From contig NZ_CP125370.1 in the NCBI RefSeq assembly GCF_030034735.1, positions 186,001-250,000 of the forward strand: DNA of 64,000 bases, written 5' to 3'. Origin of the DNA: Paenibacillus sp. RC334. Lineage in GTDB: Bacteria > Bacillota > Bacilli > Paenibacillales > Paenibacillaceae. The notes beneath the pieces were generated by a model. It saw only the letters and a program-made list of their open reading frames with translations, searched no databases and was not told the DNA's origin. The translations under genes were made by a program, and so were the position numbers. Each line of letters opens with the position of its first letter. The stretch's first letter is position 1. This document shows positions 35,329 through 43,603 of this stretch, piece by piece.

Positions 35329-36747
35329 ATGGCGGAGAACCGGGAAATAGCCAAAGAAGTGATCCAAGCAATCGGTGGGAAGGATAATATTGAGTCCTTT
35401 GCTCACTGCGCGACACGCCTGCGGATTATGGTGCATGACAAGGAGAAGATTGATCAGAAAAAGGTCGAAGAAATCGACAAGGTCAAAGGAGCTTTTTTTA
35501 ACTCGGGACAGTATCAGATTATTTTTGGTACAGGTACGGTCAATCGGATTTTCGAAGAAGTCGAGAAGCTCGGATTAACCGGAACATCTAAAGAAGAAGT
35601 GAAGAGTCAGGCGAAAAAGGAAGGCAACGTCTTCCAACGCTCCATTCGTACCTTTGGCGACGTATTTGTACCGATCATTCCGGTGCTGGTTGCTACGGGG
35701 CTGTTCATGGGATTGCGCGGTTTGCTTACCCAGCCGCAAATTCTGGCCCTGTTTGGCATGACGCCGCAGGATATTTCACCGAATTTCCTATTGTTTACCC
35801 AAGTATTGACGGATACGGCTTTTGCTTTTCTACCTGCGCTGGTCGCGTGGTCAGCCTTTAGAGTATTCGGCGGCAGCCCAGTGCTCGGTATCGTTCTCGG
35901 TTTGATGCTGGTGAACCCGGCCTTGCCCAACGCCTATGCTGTTGCGGACGGCTCAGCTCATCCCTTGACTATGTTCGGCTTCATCCCTGTAGTCGGTTAT
36001 CAGGGCTCGGTATTGCCAGCGTTCTTCGTGGGTCTGATCGGAGCCAAGCTGGAACGGGGGCTGCGCAAACGGGTACCCGAAGCGCTGGATCTGATTCTTA
36101 CGCCATTTTTAACACTGTTGATCATGATTATACTGGGGCTGTTTGCCATCGGTCCGGTTTTCCATTCTCTCGAAGAGTGGGTACTGCAAGGAACGACGTT
36201 TGTACTGGATTTGCCTTTCGGTATCGCAGGGATTGTCATCGGTTTTCTGCATCAGATTATCGTAGTTACGGGTGTGCATCATATATTTAATTTTCTGGAA
36301 ATTCAACTGCTCGAAAAGAATGGCGTAAATGCCTTCAACGCGATCATTACTTGCGCTATGGCTGCCCAAGGTGCGGCTTGTCTGGCAGTTGGGCTGAAAA
36401 CGAAGAACAGCAAGCTGAAGGCGTTAGCGCTTCCTTCCTCGTTGTCCGCTTTTCTGGGGATTACGGAGCCGGCTATTTTCGGTGTTAACCTGAGATATAT
36501 GAAGCCTTTTGTCATGGGGCTGATCGGTGGGGCGGTCGGTGGGTTTATCGCTTCGCTCTTCCATTTGGCGGCTACAGGTATGGCCATCACGGTCATTCCG
36601 GGTACATTGCTCTACATGAACCACCAGCTTCCGCTTTATATCTTGGCGAACGTGGCTGCTATGGCAGTAGCTTTTGTCCTGACCTGGATTTTTGGCTATA
36701 ATGATAAAATGCTGGAGGAAGTCAAAACAGCAGGTTCCTCCAATTAA
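35329..36747 (+). CDS. scrA: sucrose-family PTS permease EIIBC
   Basis: 472 residues from the ATG at 35329, eight bases after gagagga; ATGs at 35308 and 35320 are less well placed. The EIIB domain comes first (VIQAIGGKDNIESFAHCATR, phospho-Cys in AHCATRLRI), then the EIIC membrane domain of the sucrose branch with FGDVFVPIIPVLVATGLFMG and FLGITEPAIFGVNLRYM. No EIIA is fused, so a shared glucose-type EIIA must be used. A 542-bp stretch of its 3' half (36043-36584) recurs at 38251-38792. The operon ends at a long terminator. Confidence 0.92.
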   Translation: MAENREIAKEVIQAIGGKDNIESFAHCATRLRIMVHDKEKIDQKKVEEIDKVKGAFFNSGQYQIIFGTGTVNRIFEEVEKLGLTGTSKEEVKSQAKKEGNVFQRSIRTFGDVFVPIIPVLVATGLFMGLRGLLTQPQILALFGMTPQDISPNFLLFTQVLTDTAFAFLPALVAWSAFRVFGGSPVLGIVLGLMLVNPALPNAYAVADGSAHPLTMFGFIPVVGYQGSVLPAFFVGLIGAKLERGLRKRVPEALDLILTPFLTLLIMIILGLFAIGPVFHSLEEWVLQGTTFVLDLPFGIAGIVIGFLHQIIVVTGVHHIFNFLEIQLLEKNGVNAFNAIITCAMAAQGAACLAVGLKTKNSKLKALALPSSLSAFLGITEPAIFGVNLRYMKPFVMGLIGGAVGGFIASLFHLAATGMAITVIPGTLLYMNHQLPLYILANVAAMAVAFVLTWIFGYNDKMLEEVKTAGSSN

Positions 36748-36798
36748 CACCACCCTGGTGGTAGGAATAAGAAAGCACACGCCTAGGAATTAAATGTA

Positions 36799-36884
36799 AC
36801 GGTCGTTCTACTTTGGAGCGCTCTCGCCCCTTGTTAAAAAGGGCTGCTAGAGAAAGTATCCAAGTGGGGCGGCCGTTTTTTTTT
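36799..36884 (+). terminator. long multi-helix terminator of the sucrose operon
   Basis: acggtcgttctactt (36799-36813) pairs over 15 bp, including G-U pairs, with aagtggggcggccgt (36862-36876), followed by eight T. A second hairpin around gcccctt/aagggc sits inside. Size and branching exceed a simple terminator. Confidence 0.65.
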
Positions 36885-37171
36885 GAAATTTAGTATTTCG
36901 TACCCGGTTACGCATCATGACTTTGATTGCCAGTCAGTTCGGAAGCGCAACGGGTTGCCAGAGTATTTACAATGACATGGACTTGGGTCGTAGAATAGTT
37001 TCCTTCCTTTAATGCGGTATTCCTTGACAAACTGTAGCGATTTTTATCAAATCCCGAAAAACAAAATTTTATGTCAATTATGTAAAAATTTCAAAAAATA
37101 TATATACGATGGTTATTTTGTGTGTTATCATATAGAAGTTGTTAAAATTTAGTATTTGGAGGCAATTATCT
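36885..37171. other. AT-rich region without recognised genes
   Basis: No convincing coding sequence. It must contain the promoter of the following secreted-protein gene, but no clear consensus stands out. Confidence 0.4.
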
Positions 37172-37756
37172 GTGAAAAAACTTCTTGTAACAATGCTAGT
37201 TATTATGTTGGTGGCCATTGGGCTGAATCCTGCAAGCTCTTATGCAGATTCATCTTCATCGGCTAAAGACGCTTCTAACCAGTCCCTATTCCCACCCTAC
37301 TCCTCAATTGTTAATTCGGATACGCTCTTGAGCGGCTTGACGCTCGAGGAGTATAATGAAGCTATAGCCAATGCAGTTCCACTGGAGTCAGTAATTGTAA
37401 AAAGTGATAAAACTCAATCTATTGAAAAAATTTCCCCTATGGCTGTGCCATCTTGGTCATTTAGCCACCTAGGTCGTAACGATGGATTTTGGTCAGATAA
37501 GTTTTCAATTGGTTATGCAGGGTATGTACCTGTAAGTGTGGTGCAGTGGGGAGATGATAGTTCTTGGTCTCAACCTGATGTTGGTTATACACTCGTGAGT
37601 AGAGATTATTTGGGCAAGGTTCGCATGGTTTCTGGAAGATATACAGGCACGAATACAAAATTTGAAATCAAGGTACCAGAAGCTGGACAATACCAAATGT
37701 TAGTAAATAATTTTAATGACTACACTATTTCAGGGAACGGATTCATGGGTTATTAA
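37172..37756 (+). CDS. small secreted protein of unknown function
   Basis: 194 residues from a GTG nine bases after ggagg. Sec signal peptide KKLLVTMLVIMLVAIG, with likely cleavage after SSYA. Following a Ser/Asp-rich stretch, the C-terminal ~95 residues are Trp/Gly/Tyr-rich (WSFSHLGRNDGFWSDKFSIG, then VSVVQWGDDSSW) and look like a compact beta-sandwich. Not recognised. Forms a pair with the next anchored protein, between two copies of a PTS gene segment. Confidence 0.65.
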   Translation: MKKLLVTMLVIMLVAIGLNPASSYADSSSSAKDASNQSLFPPYSSIVNSDTLLSGLTLEEYNEAIANAVPLESVIVKSDKTQSIEKISPMAVPSWSFSHLGRNDGFWSDKFSIGYAGYVPVSVVQWGDDSSWSQPDVGYTLVSRDYLGKVRMVSGRYTGTNTKFEIKVPEAGQYQMLVNNFNDYTISGNGFMGY

Positions 37757-37797
37757 ATTTTGTTAATTGGATTATTTTTGGAAGGGAGGAAGTGAGT

Positions 37798-38145
37798 GTG
37801 AACAAGCGACTCAGACCAGTAGTTATTATTTTAAGTCTAATTGTCGTTGTCGGAGGGGCGGTGGCTGTTATCAAAAGTCAGACCTTTGCGAACAGCAGTA
37901 AGCCTCAAACCCAAACTACCAATGATCCTGACTGGCTCACACCTGAGAAAAAGAAGGAGATAAACGAGAAAGTGTTATCTTCACAAGCAGAAATTATACA
38001 CTCAAAATATGGAGATTTTTTCCCTGTTGAAGTTCCGAATGAGTATCCAAGCGATCAGGTTGCAAATCGGGACAATCAAGAGGAGATAACAGCTCAGACA
38101 AAGCAAATTATCAAGAATAATTTTGTTTACGAAAAAAAAGAGTGA
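37798..38145 (+). CDS. small membrane-anchored extracytoplasmic protein
   Basis: 115 residues from a GTG seven bases after gggagga. One N-terminal hydrophobic segment (PVVIILSLIVVVGGAVAVI, about residues 6-24) acts as anchor or uncleaved signal. The rest is hydrophilic and charged (DWLTPEKKKEINEKVLSSQ). No family recognised. It lies 41 bases after the secreted-protein gene with a terminator 16 bases after its stop, so the two form one unit. Confidence 0.6.
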   Translation: MNKRLRPVVIILSLIVVVGGAVAVIKSQTFANSSKPQTQTTNDPDWLTPEKKKEINEKVLSSQAEIIHSKYGDFFPVEVPNEYPSDQVANRDNQEEITAQTKQIIKNNFVYEKKE

Positions 38146-38161
38146 AAAAATTATTTTTTCT

Positions 38162-38192
38162 AGAACGCTCGTAAAAATGAGCGTTCTTTTTT
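38162..38192 (+). terminator. terminator of the small secreted-protein unit
   Basis: agaacgctc (38162-38170), loop gtaaaaat, gagcgttct (38179-38187), then T to 38192. The intron-like stub starts at the next base. Confidence 0.9.
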
Positions 38193-38252
38193 GTGCGCCA
38201 TGCATGGCGGGTAACTAGGCGGTGAAAGTCCGCTATGGGGGCTGACAGTTGC
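38193..38252 (+). mobile_element. 5' stub of a group IIC intron
   Basis: Immediately after the terminator T-run the sequence opens with GTGCGCC, as group II introns do (GTGYG), then gcatggcgggtaactaggc and ggtgaaagtccgctatggg. This order (GUGYGCC, GCAUGG, GGGUGAAAGUCC) matches domain I of the group IIC class, such as the Oceanobacillus intron. Class IIC introns insert just 3' of terminator hairpins, which is the case here. Only ~60 bases remain; no reverse transcriptase or domain V is present. It runs into PTS coding sequence. Confidence 0.7.
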
Positions 38253-38862
38253 CAAGCTGGAGTGGGCGCTTTGCAAACGGGTACCCGAAGCGCTGGATCT
38301 GATTCTTACGCCATTTTTAACACTGTTGATCATGATTATACTGGGGCTGTTTGCTATCGGTCCGGTTTTCCATTCTCTTGAAGAGTGGGTACTGCAAGGA
38401 ACGACGTTTGTACTGGATTTGCCTTTCGGTATTGCAGGGATTGTCATCGGCTTCCTGCATCAGATTGTCGTCGTTACGGGTGTGCATCATATATTTAATT
38501 TTCTGGAAATTCAACTGCTCGAAAAGAATGGCGTAAACGCCTTCAACGTGATCATTACTTGCGCTATGGCTGCCCAGGGTGCGGCTTGTCTGGCGGTTGG
38601 ACTGAAAACGAAGAACAGCAAGCTGAAGGCGTTAGCGCTTCCTTCCTCGTTGTCCGCTTTTCTGGGGATTCCGGAGCCGGCTATTTTCGGGGTCAACCTG
38701 AGATATATGAAACCATTTGTCATGGGCCTCATCGGTGGGGCGGTCGGCGGCTTTATCGCTTCGCTCTTCCATTTGGCGGCTACAGGTATGGCATCTACTG
38801 TTGGCGAAGCTCCATATGTAGCATCAACTGATGAAGTCTTTGCATGTAAGGGGAATTTATAA
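38251..38862 (+). pseudogene. duplicated internal fragment of the sucrose-type EIIC gene
   Basis: 38251-38792 matches 36043-36584 of the sucrose permease gene without indels, with roughly 27 differences by eye (about 95 percent identity). There is no start, and after GMA the sequence diverges into an unrelated tail ending at 38862. Both junctions are abrupt; the left one joins intron sequence. It is non-functional as a permease. Confidence 0.85.
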
Positions 38863-39011
38863 AAATGGAATAAACAGTAATAAAGTCCCGTCGTAAAACT
38901 CTATAAAATTCTAACTATAAGACCAATAGAACAAATAAATTGAGAACTATCATTTCTCGTAACTTAATATTTTTTTACTATTAAATATAAATATGTATAA
39001 TAAAAACAAAA

Positions 39012-39047
39012 AAATCCACGCCGACCAGTTAAGGTTAGCGGGGATTT
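39012..39047 (-). terminator. terminator of the receptor/propeptide unit
   Basis: On the minus strand aaatccccgctaacc pairs with ggtcggcgtggattt with two mismatches, and T residues follow. It comes 18 bases after the propeptide stop. Confidence 0.7.
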
Positions 39048-39064
39048 CTTTTGTTCCTATCCGT

Positions 39065-39187
39065 TTAAGCACCTCCAATGGTAACGTAAGGCTGAATACT
39101 ATGGTGGTGGTTAAGTGCTTGATCCGGCACAGTGACAATAAACAAAAAGCTAGCCGCGATGATCAGCAGTACCATTTTTTTCAACAT
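39065..39187 (-). CDS. exported propeptide of an RRNPP-type quorum-sensing pair
   Basis: A 40-residue frame. It begins MLKKMVLLIIAASFLFIVTV, a basic tip plus a hydrophobic core as in Phr/PapR-type pre-propeptides, and ends in a polar tail finishing HHHSIQPYVTIGGA. Its ATG follows ggtgtgg by seven bases and overlaps the 3' end of the receptor gene by 38 bases in another frame, then a terminator closes the unit. In the known family, the tail is released outside, trimmed to 5-10 residues, re-imported by an oligopeptide permease and bound by the cytosolic receptor. The mature form cannot be fixed from sequence. Confidence 0.75.
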   Translation of the reverse strand: MLKKMVLLIIAASFLFIVTVPDQALNHHHSIQPYVTIGGA

Positions 39188-40568
39188 TGTTCATCCACAC
39201 CTTTTCAATAAGATTTAAAAATGCTGCTTTAGTTTCTGGAACCGAATAATCCTGAAAGTGTAGAAATAGGCCCATACAATTTATAAAATAAGTCTCATTA
39301 TTTAGTTTATGATAACTGATCATTGAATACATCAAATGTTTAAAGCCATCAATGTAAGAACCTCGATGTAAATCATAATAAGCTAATTCGTAACCAAACC
39401 ACGCGATATAGTCCGGTATCACCTGTTGAGTATACATATCATCGGATGGAGGCTGTTCAGAAAGAGAACTAATCTCCGTTTCAAACCGTTGAAGTATATC
39501 ATCCACGTCCAATTCAAATCGGTTTGCTGCAATTATAACATTCAACAATTTGGAGATTTCCTCTTGTTCATTAGAGCCTGATGTCGCTGCAATATATTCA
39601 ACATAATCTTGAAGCACGCTTATATCTCCAGACAAAAGCTTATATACGTGAGTATTACCTTCCGCCCAATGTTGAAACAAACCGATCCAGTGTCGGGTAT
39701 CCTCGTCCTTCTCTTCGACCCAATCTAAATTAGCGTAGGCATATGTATAATCTAGAGCTTGTTGAAAATCGCCTTGGGCTTCACAGACACTTGCACACAA
39801 CAGGTCAGCATAGGTGATGTACACAAACATAGGACGACTTAGCTTTTTTTCGGACTCCTTATGCTCTCGTTTCTTCTGTTGATGTTTCATCGAATATTGA
39901 ATTTCCGCTTTCACCTTCATTTTTCGAGCTATTTCATCAAGCCTATCCCATTGACGCAAAGACCTGTACACGTTAGCCAAGTCCTTCAATGCGTCAAGCT
40001 GATCTATTTCATCCAAGCGCTCAACAAAAGCTTCAAATATCGTTGCTGCCCTGAGATTTCGGTTTTGATCGTCTCCAATCTGGATCGTGAATATACGATA
40101 TTGACAGACTGCCAAGCGTTCAGAATGTTGGTACTTCTCCACTTCTGCTACATTCTCATAGAGCACCAGCGCAGCAGCATGTCGTCCTTGTGCCAATAGC
40201 GCTTCTGCAATTTCAAATAGTTTAGGTGAATAGAGTAGATTGTCCATGATTTGTCCAACGATTCGACTGATCGCATCCAGCTTGTCCAGCTCTGCACAAC
40301 GATATAGCAACCGCTCAATTCGACGCATATTGGGAGAGTGTTCGATGATGTAGTCATCTATGAATCGTTCGTAAAAAAAGCCTTCCGGTAAATCCATAGC
40401 CTCAGTGATTAGATCAAGCTGGTTAACAGATATAGGACTATTACCAGTTACAATGCCACTTACTATTCCTCTGTTAATGCCTGCAATATTCCCGAATTGC
40501 GTTAGGCTCAAACCCTCTTGTTTTAGGTATTTGTCTAATTCCGCCCGAATCGTAGGTGTATGCTTCAA
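39150..40568 (-). CDS. HTH-TPR-like peptide receptor, RRNPP family
   Basis: 472 residues from a TTG seven bases after aagggtgg; a GTG 18 bases earlier has no site. The N-terminal helix-turn-helix (IRAELDKYLKQEGLSLTQFG, INRGIVSGIVTG) is of the Xre type. The remaining ~400 residues are helical TPR-like repeats, for example LLAQGRHAAALVLYENVAEV, DALKDLANVYRSLRQWDRLD and CEAQGDFQQALDYTYAYANL. This architecture is that of PlcR, NprR and related peptide-responsive regulators. A short exported peptide gene overlaps its end. Targets are unknown; the secreted proteins nearby are candidates. Confidence 0.82.
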   Translation of the reverse strand: MKHTPTIRAELDKYLKQEGLSLTQFGNIAGINRGIVSGIVTGNSPISVNQLDLITEAMDLPEGFFYERFIDDYIIEHSPNMRRIERLLYRCAELDKLDAISRIVGQIMDNLLYSPKLFEIAEALLAQGRHAAALVLYENVAEVEKYQHSERLAVCQYRIFTIQIGDDQNRNLRAATIFEAFVERLDEIDQLDALKDLANVYRSLRQWDRLDEIARKMKVKAEIQYSMKHQQKKREHKESEKKLSRPMFVYITYADLLCASVCEAQGDFQQALDYTYAYANLDWVEEKDEDTRHWIGLFQHWAEGNTHVYKLLSGDISVLQDYVEYIAATSGSNEQEEISKLLNVIIAANRFELDVDDILQRFETEISSLSEQPPSDDMYTQQVIPDYIAWFGYELAYYDLHRGSYIDGFKHLMYSMISYHKLNNETYFINCMGLFLHFQDYSVPETKAAFLNLIEKVWMNNVEKNGTADHRG

Positions 40569-40738
40569 GTCATAACCACCCTTCACATAAAAATTCCATA
40601 ATTTTATATTCTTTCATTCTATTTTTCTCCAAAATTAACCATATGTCAATATATTTTTTACTAATGTATAAAGGCGAATTTTGGCATATTAATGCATATG
40701 GAAATGGAAAGGACGAGTGATGGAAGCGGAAGTAAGAG

Positions 40739-40834
40739 GGTGAAAAAGCGCACTCCATAAAGAGCGCGACTTGTGAGCGAAGCGCTGGGGCATCGGTAAA
40801 TGATTTCAATCCACGCACTCACATGTAGTGCGAC
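40739..40834 (-). CRISPR. one-spacer type I-C-like CRISPR remnant
   Basis: 40803-40834 on the minus strand is a 32-base repeat, GTCGCACTACATGTGAGTGC then GTGGATTGAAAT, matching the Firmicute type I-C repeat class. A 32-base spacer (40771-40802) follows, then a degenerate terminal repeat (40739-40770) keeping GTCGCGCTC, AGTGCGC and the hairpin. Degeneration of the leader-distal repeat is typical. No cas gene is in the window, so the array is orphaned or a relic. Confidence 0.65.
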
Positions 40835-40835
40835 A

Positions 40836-40887
40836 GCGAAAATGCAGTGATTGATACCCTATTGGTATCAATATCATACATTTTCGC
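40836..40887. repeat. 52-bp near-perfect palindrome abutting the CRISPR repeat
   Basis: Outer arms gcgaaaatg (40836-40844) and cattttcgc (40879-40887) and inner arms ttgatacc (40851-40858) and ggtatcaa (40864-40871) are exact; the stem has few mismatches. It begins two bases from the repeat, on its leader side. Confidence 0.65.
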
Positions 40888-41119
40888 AATAAACGATGCC
40901 GAAAAGGCTTGAATCAAGCATTGACATTCACCCATTACAACCCATCTAAGTCCTTTTCGACAAATTTCGAGGTGTGAAGGAACCGGGGTTTTTATGTGAG
41001 ATTCACATTCGCACTTTATAAAATGAGGTATTTGTTGTCTATCCAGTTGAATCCAACATACATTTAAATACGGAGTTCCGCAAACTTTTCCGCCTTCTCT
41101 TTCCACTGTACAAGACAAG
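40888..41119. other. intergenic stretch, nothing identified
   Basis: No gene, terminator or repeat is convincing here. A Cys-rich minus-strand frame crosses it but has no support (see rejected items). Confidence 0.3.
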
Positions 41120-42011
41120 CTAAACGATCGAAGACCGTTCATCCAGAAATTCGGATGGGGAGCAGCCTGTCAGCCGTTTGAATATCCGATGAAAATAGGA
41201 AACATCACTATACCCCACATACTCTGAAATTTCACGAATCGTCAGTCGGGACTCGGTCAGCATGTAGATGGCGGTTTTAATACGTTGCGTATGTACATGC
41301 TCGCTGATCGTTTGGCGTGTTACCTCGCGCAGCAGTGTGGCTGCGTAGTTGGGCGTTTTACGGATCGCGTCGCCAAGCTCCTCCTTCGTCACCTTTTCCC
41401 GATAATGATTCTGAATATACTGCTTCATATGCTCTACATGCTTCTCTTTATCGCAAGAAACGGCACCCTTGTCCCACTCCTGATTGATATAAATCATCGC
41501 TTCGGTCAGCAAGCAGTCAGCCATCATTGCATAGTAGCTCGGACGCTCCGTCCATTGGTAGTACACCGACTTGATCCGTTCATGCAGCATATCGTAGCAT
41601 CCCAGCTTGATCAGCAACGGCTGGTCTGTATTCAGTAGGGGGGAGTGCGTGGTTCGTACATGTTTTGCGGCAATGTATCACATACTTGGTATGAAAAAGT
41701 GTAGGAATGCTCTTGCCGTAGTAAGGCAAATGTCCGGGCAGAATCAGCGCTTCTCCCTTGCCGAGAATAAACTTGCAACCGTTCACCCAATATACACATT
41801 TTCCAAAGGTAACCAAAATGAACAGTAAGTCATCGTCGCTGCTATTCGGGCCAGCCTTTTCGTACCAGTCTATACCATGGTCCTGTCGCATGTCCGTCAT
41901 TGTAATCACGAGGCCCACTCTCCGATGTCTTAAAAAATTATTGTACTGTAGTACATTCATCATACTATAGTTCATAGTCTTGGCGCACGGGTACAAGTAA
42001 AATAGAACCAT
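41120..42011 (-). pseudogene. AraC-family regulator, frameshifted
   Basis: Two overlapping frames together make one AraC protein of ~290 residues. The N-terminal part (FGKCVYWVNGCKFILGKGEA, LILPGHLPYYGKSIPTLFHT) is the cupin sensor. The C-terminal part (VTKEELGDAIRKTPNYAATL, LTIREISEYVGYSDVSYFHR) is the double helix-turn-helix. The switch is needed at a run of six G (41638-41643 on the plus strand), where a one-base change restores HALP-LLNTDQPLLIKLG. It may be a true mutation, a phase-variable tract or a sequencing error. Divergent from pyruvate kinase. Confidence 0.8.
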
Positions 42012-42110
42012 AGAAGTTTAATAGATAGAGAACTGAGGATTTTGCAAAAATCCTGAAGTGAAAGTGGATAGAAACCAAACAGTAAAGACATTCAGGAGGA
42101 TGACATTACT

Positions 42111-43526
42111 ATGCTTAAAACGAAAATTATCTGTACTATGGGACCTGCCTGCGACTCCATTCATTTGTTAAAAGAAATGATCCAGGCTGGTATGACAGTA
42201 GCCCGCTTGAACATGGCTCACGGGGAGCTGGAAGATCACGTTAAACGTATTGAAAATGTGCGACAGGCTGCGAAGGAACTGAACACCTTTATTCCCGTCA
42301 TGATGGATATCAAAGGACCGGAAATACGGATTGGCAAGCTGAAAGAAGCGTCCTGTCTGCTGAAGCCAGGTAGCCAGCTTATTTTGACCACGGAAGAAAT
42401 TTTGGGGGACGAGCACCGCATTTCGGTCAACTACCCGGATATGCCGAAGGATATCAAAGCAGGCGACCGTATTCTCATTGATGATGGCTTGGTCGATCTG
42501 ACTGTAACCTCTATTGAGGGAACCGAAATGATCTGTACCATTGTAAGCGGCGGTATTTTGAAGCCAAGAAAAGGTGTGAACCTGCCAGGGATTCATACGA
42601 CCCTTCCGGGCGTGACAGAGCGCGATGTGAAGCACATCCAATTCGGGGTGGAGCAGCGCATTGAGCTTATTGCGGCTTCTTTTGTGCGTAAAGGCGACGA
42701 TATTCGCGAAATTCGCGAGATTTTGAAGGGACATAACGCTGAGCATGTACAAATTTATTCTAAAATTGAAAATGCCGAAGGTATGGAAAACCTCGATGAT
42801 ATTATCAAGGCTTCGGACGGTATTATGGTAGCCCGTGGTGATCTGGGCGTGGAAGTGCCGATTCAGGACGTACCTGTGATGCAAAAGGAAATGATCGACA
42901 AGTGTAATCTGGTCGGCAAGCCGGTAATCGTGGCTACACACATGCTGGAGTCCATGCAGGTCAACCCGCGTCCGACGAGAGCCGAAGTTAGTGACGTGTT
43001 TAACGCCGTTATGCAAGGAGCCGATGTGGTTATGCTGTCGGGCGAATCTGCTGCGGGTAAATACCCTGTTGAATCCGTACGGACAATGGCTGCTGTAGCT
43101 GCCAGAGCTGAATCGCAATTTGATTATCAGGAGCAGTTCGATAAGCGCAGAGCACGCCAAAGCACGAACATTACCGAGGTCATCAGTCAAGGTGCGGTTA
43201 GTTCGTCCCTGGAGCTGGATGCCAAAGCAATCATTACGTCTACGGCCAGCGGCTTCACGGCCCGTATGGTGTCCAAATATCGTCCGAAGGCTCCAATTAT
43301 TGCAGTTACCCCGAACAATACGGTGTTCGCTAAAATTTGTCTGTTATCCGGGGTATTCCCGGTCAAAGGCGATAAGGTAGTGACGACGGATGAAATGTTC
43401 GAATCCTCCATCCGCAACGCCCTGAATGCAGGGTATATTCAAAAAGGAGACACCGTTGTCGTGTCGGCAGGCGTTCCTGTCGCAGAGGCCGGTGCCACCA
43501 ACCTGATTCGAGTACATCAAGTGTAA
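42111..43526 (+). CDS. pyk: pyruvate kinase
   Basis: 471 residues, strong site aggagg. It converts PEP and ADP to pyruvate and ATP. Motifs: KIICTMGPACDS at the N terminus, MDIKGPEIRIG, catalytic Lys in YSKIENAEG, metal/signature block DGIMVARGDLGVEVP, and HMLESMQVNPRPTRAEVSDV. It lacks the extra C-terminal PEP-utiliser domain of the main Bacillus enzyme (585 residues), so it is the short type and perhaps a second isozyme. Regulation by the divergent AraC remnant is possible. Confidence 0.96.
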   Translation: MLKTKIICTMGPACDSIHLLKEMIQAGMTVARLNMAHGELEDHVKRIENVRQAAKELNTFIPVMMDIKGPEIRIGKLKEASCLLKPGSQLILTTEEILGDEHRISVNYPDMPKDIKAGDRILIDDGLVDLTVTSIEGTEMICTIVSGGILKPRKGVNLPGIHTTLPGVTERDVKHIQFGVEQRIELIAASFVRKGDDIREIREILKGHNAEHVQIYSKIENAEGMENLDDIIKASDGIMVARGDLGVEVPIQDVPVMQKEMIDKCNLVGKPVIVATHMLESMQVNPRPTRAEVSDVFNAVMQGADVVMLSGESAAGKYPVESVRTMAAVAARAESQFDYQEQFDKRRARQSTNITEVISQGAVSSSLELDAKAIITSTASGFTARMVSKYRPKAPIIAVTPNNTVFAKICLLSGVFPVKGDKVVTTDEMFESSIRNALNAGYIQKGDTVVVSAGVPVAEAGATNLIRVHQV

Positions 43527-43545
43527 GCGTAGATACAGACAGCAG

Positions 43546-43583
43546 AAAGGCGCTGATCCCCAACGGGCTCAGCGCCTTTTTTA
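43546..43583 (+). terminator. terminator of pyruvate kinase gene
   Basis: aaaggcgctga (43546-43556) and tcagcgccttt (43569-43579), followed by ttt. Confidence 0.9.
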
Positions 43584-43603
43584 CATACTATTGTGTTGCA
43601 GGC

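Noticed and set aside
40819..41142. A Cys-rich 107-codon minus-strand frame between the CRISPR remnant and the AraC gene.
   Set aside because: Its start lies inside the AraC C-terminal coding region, its end crosses the palindrome and CRISPR repeat, and no ribosome site or family match is visible.
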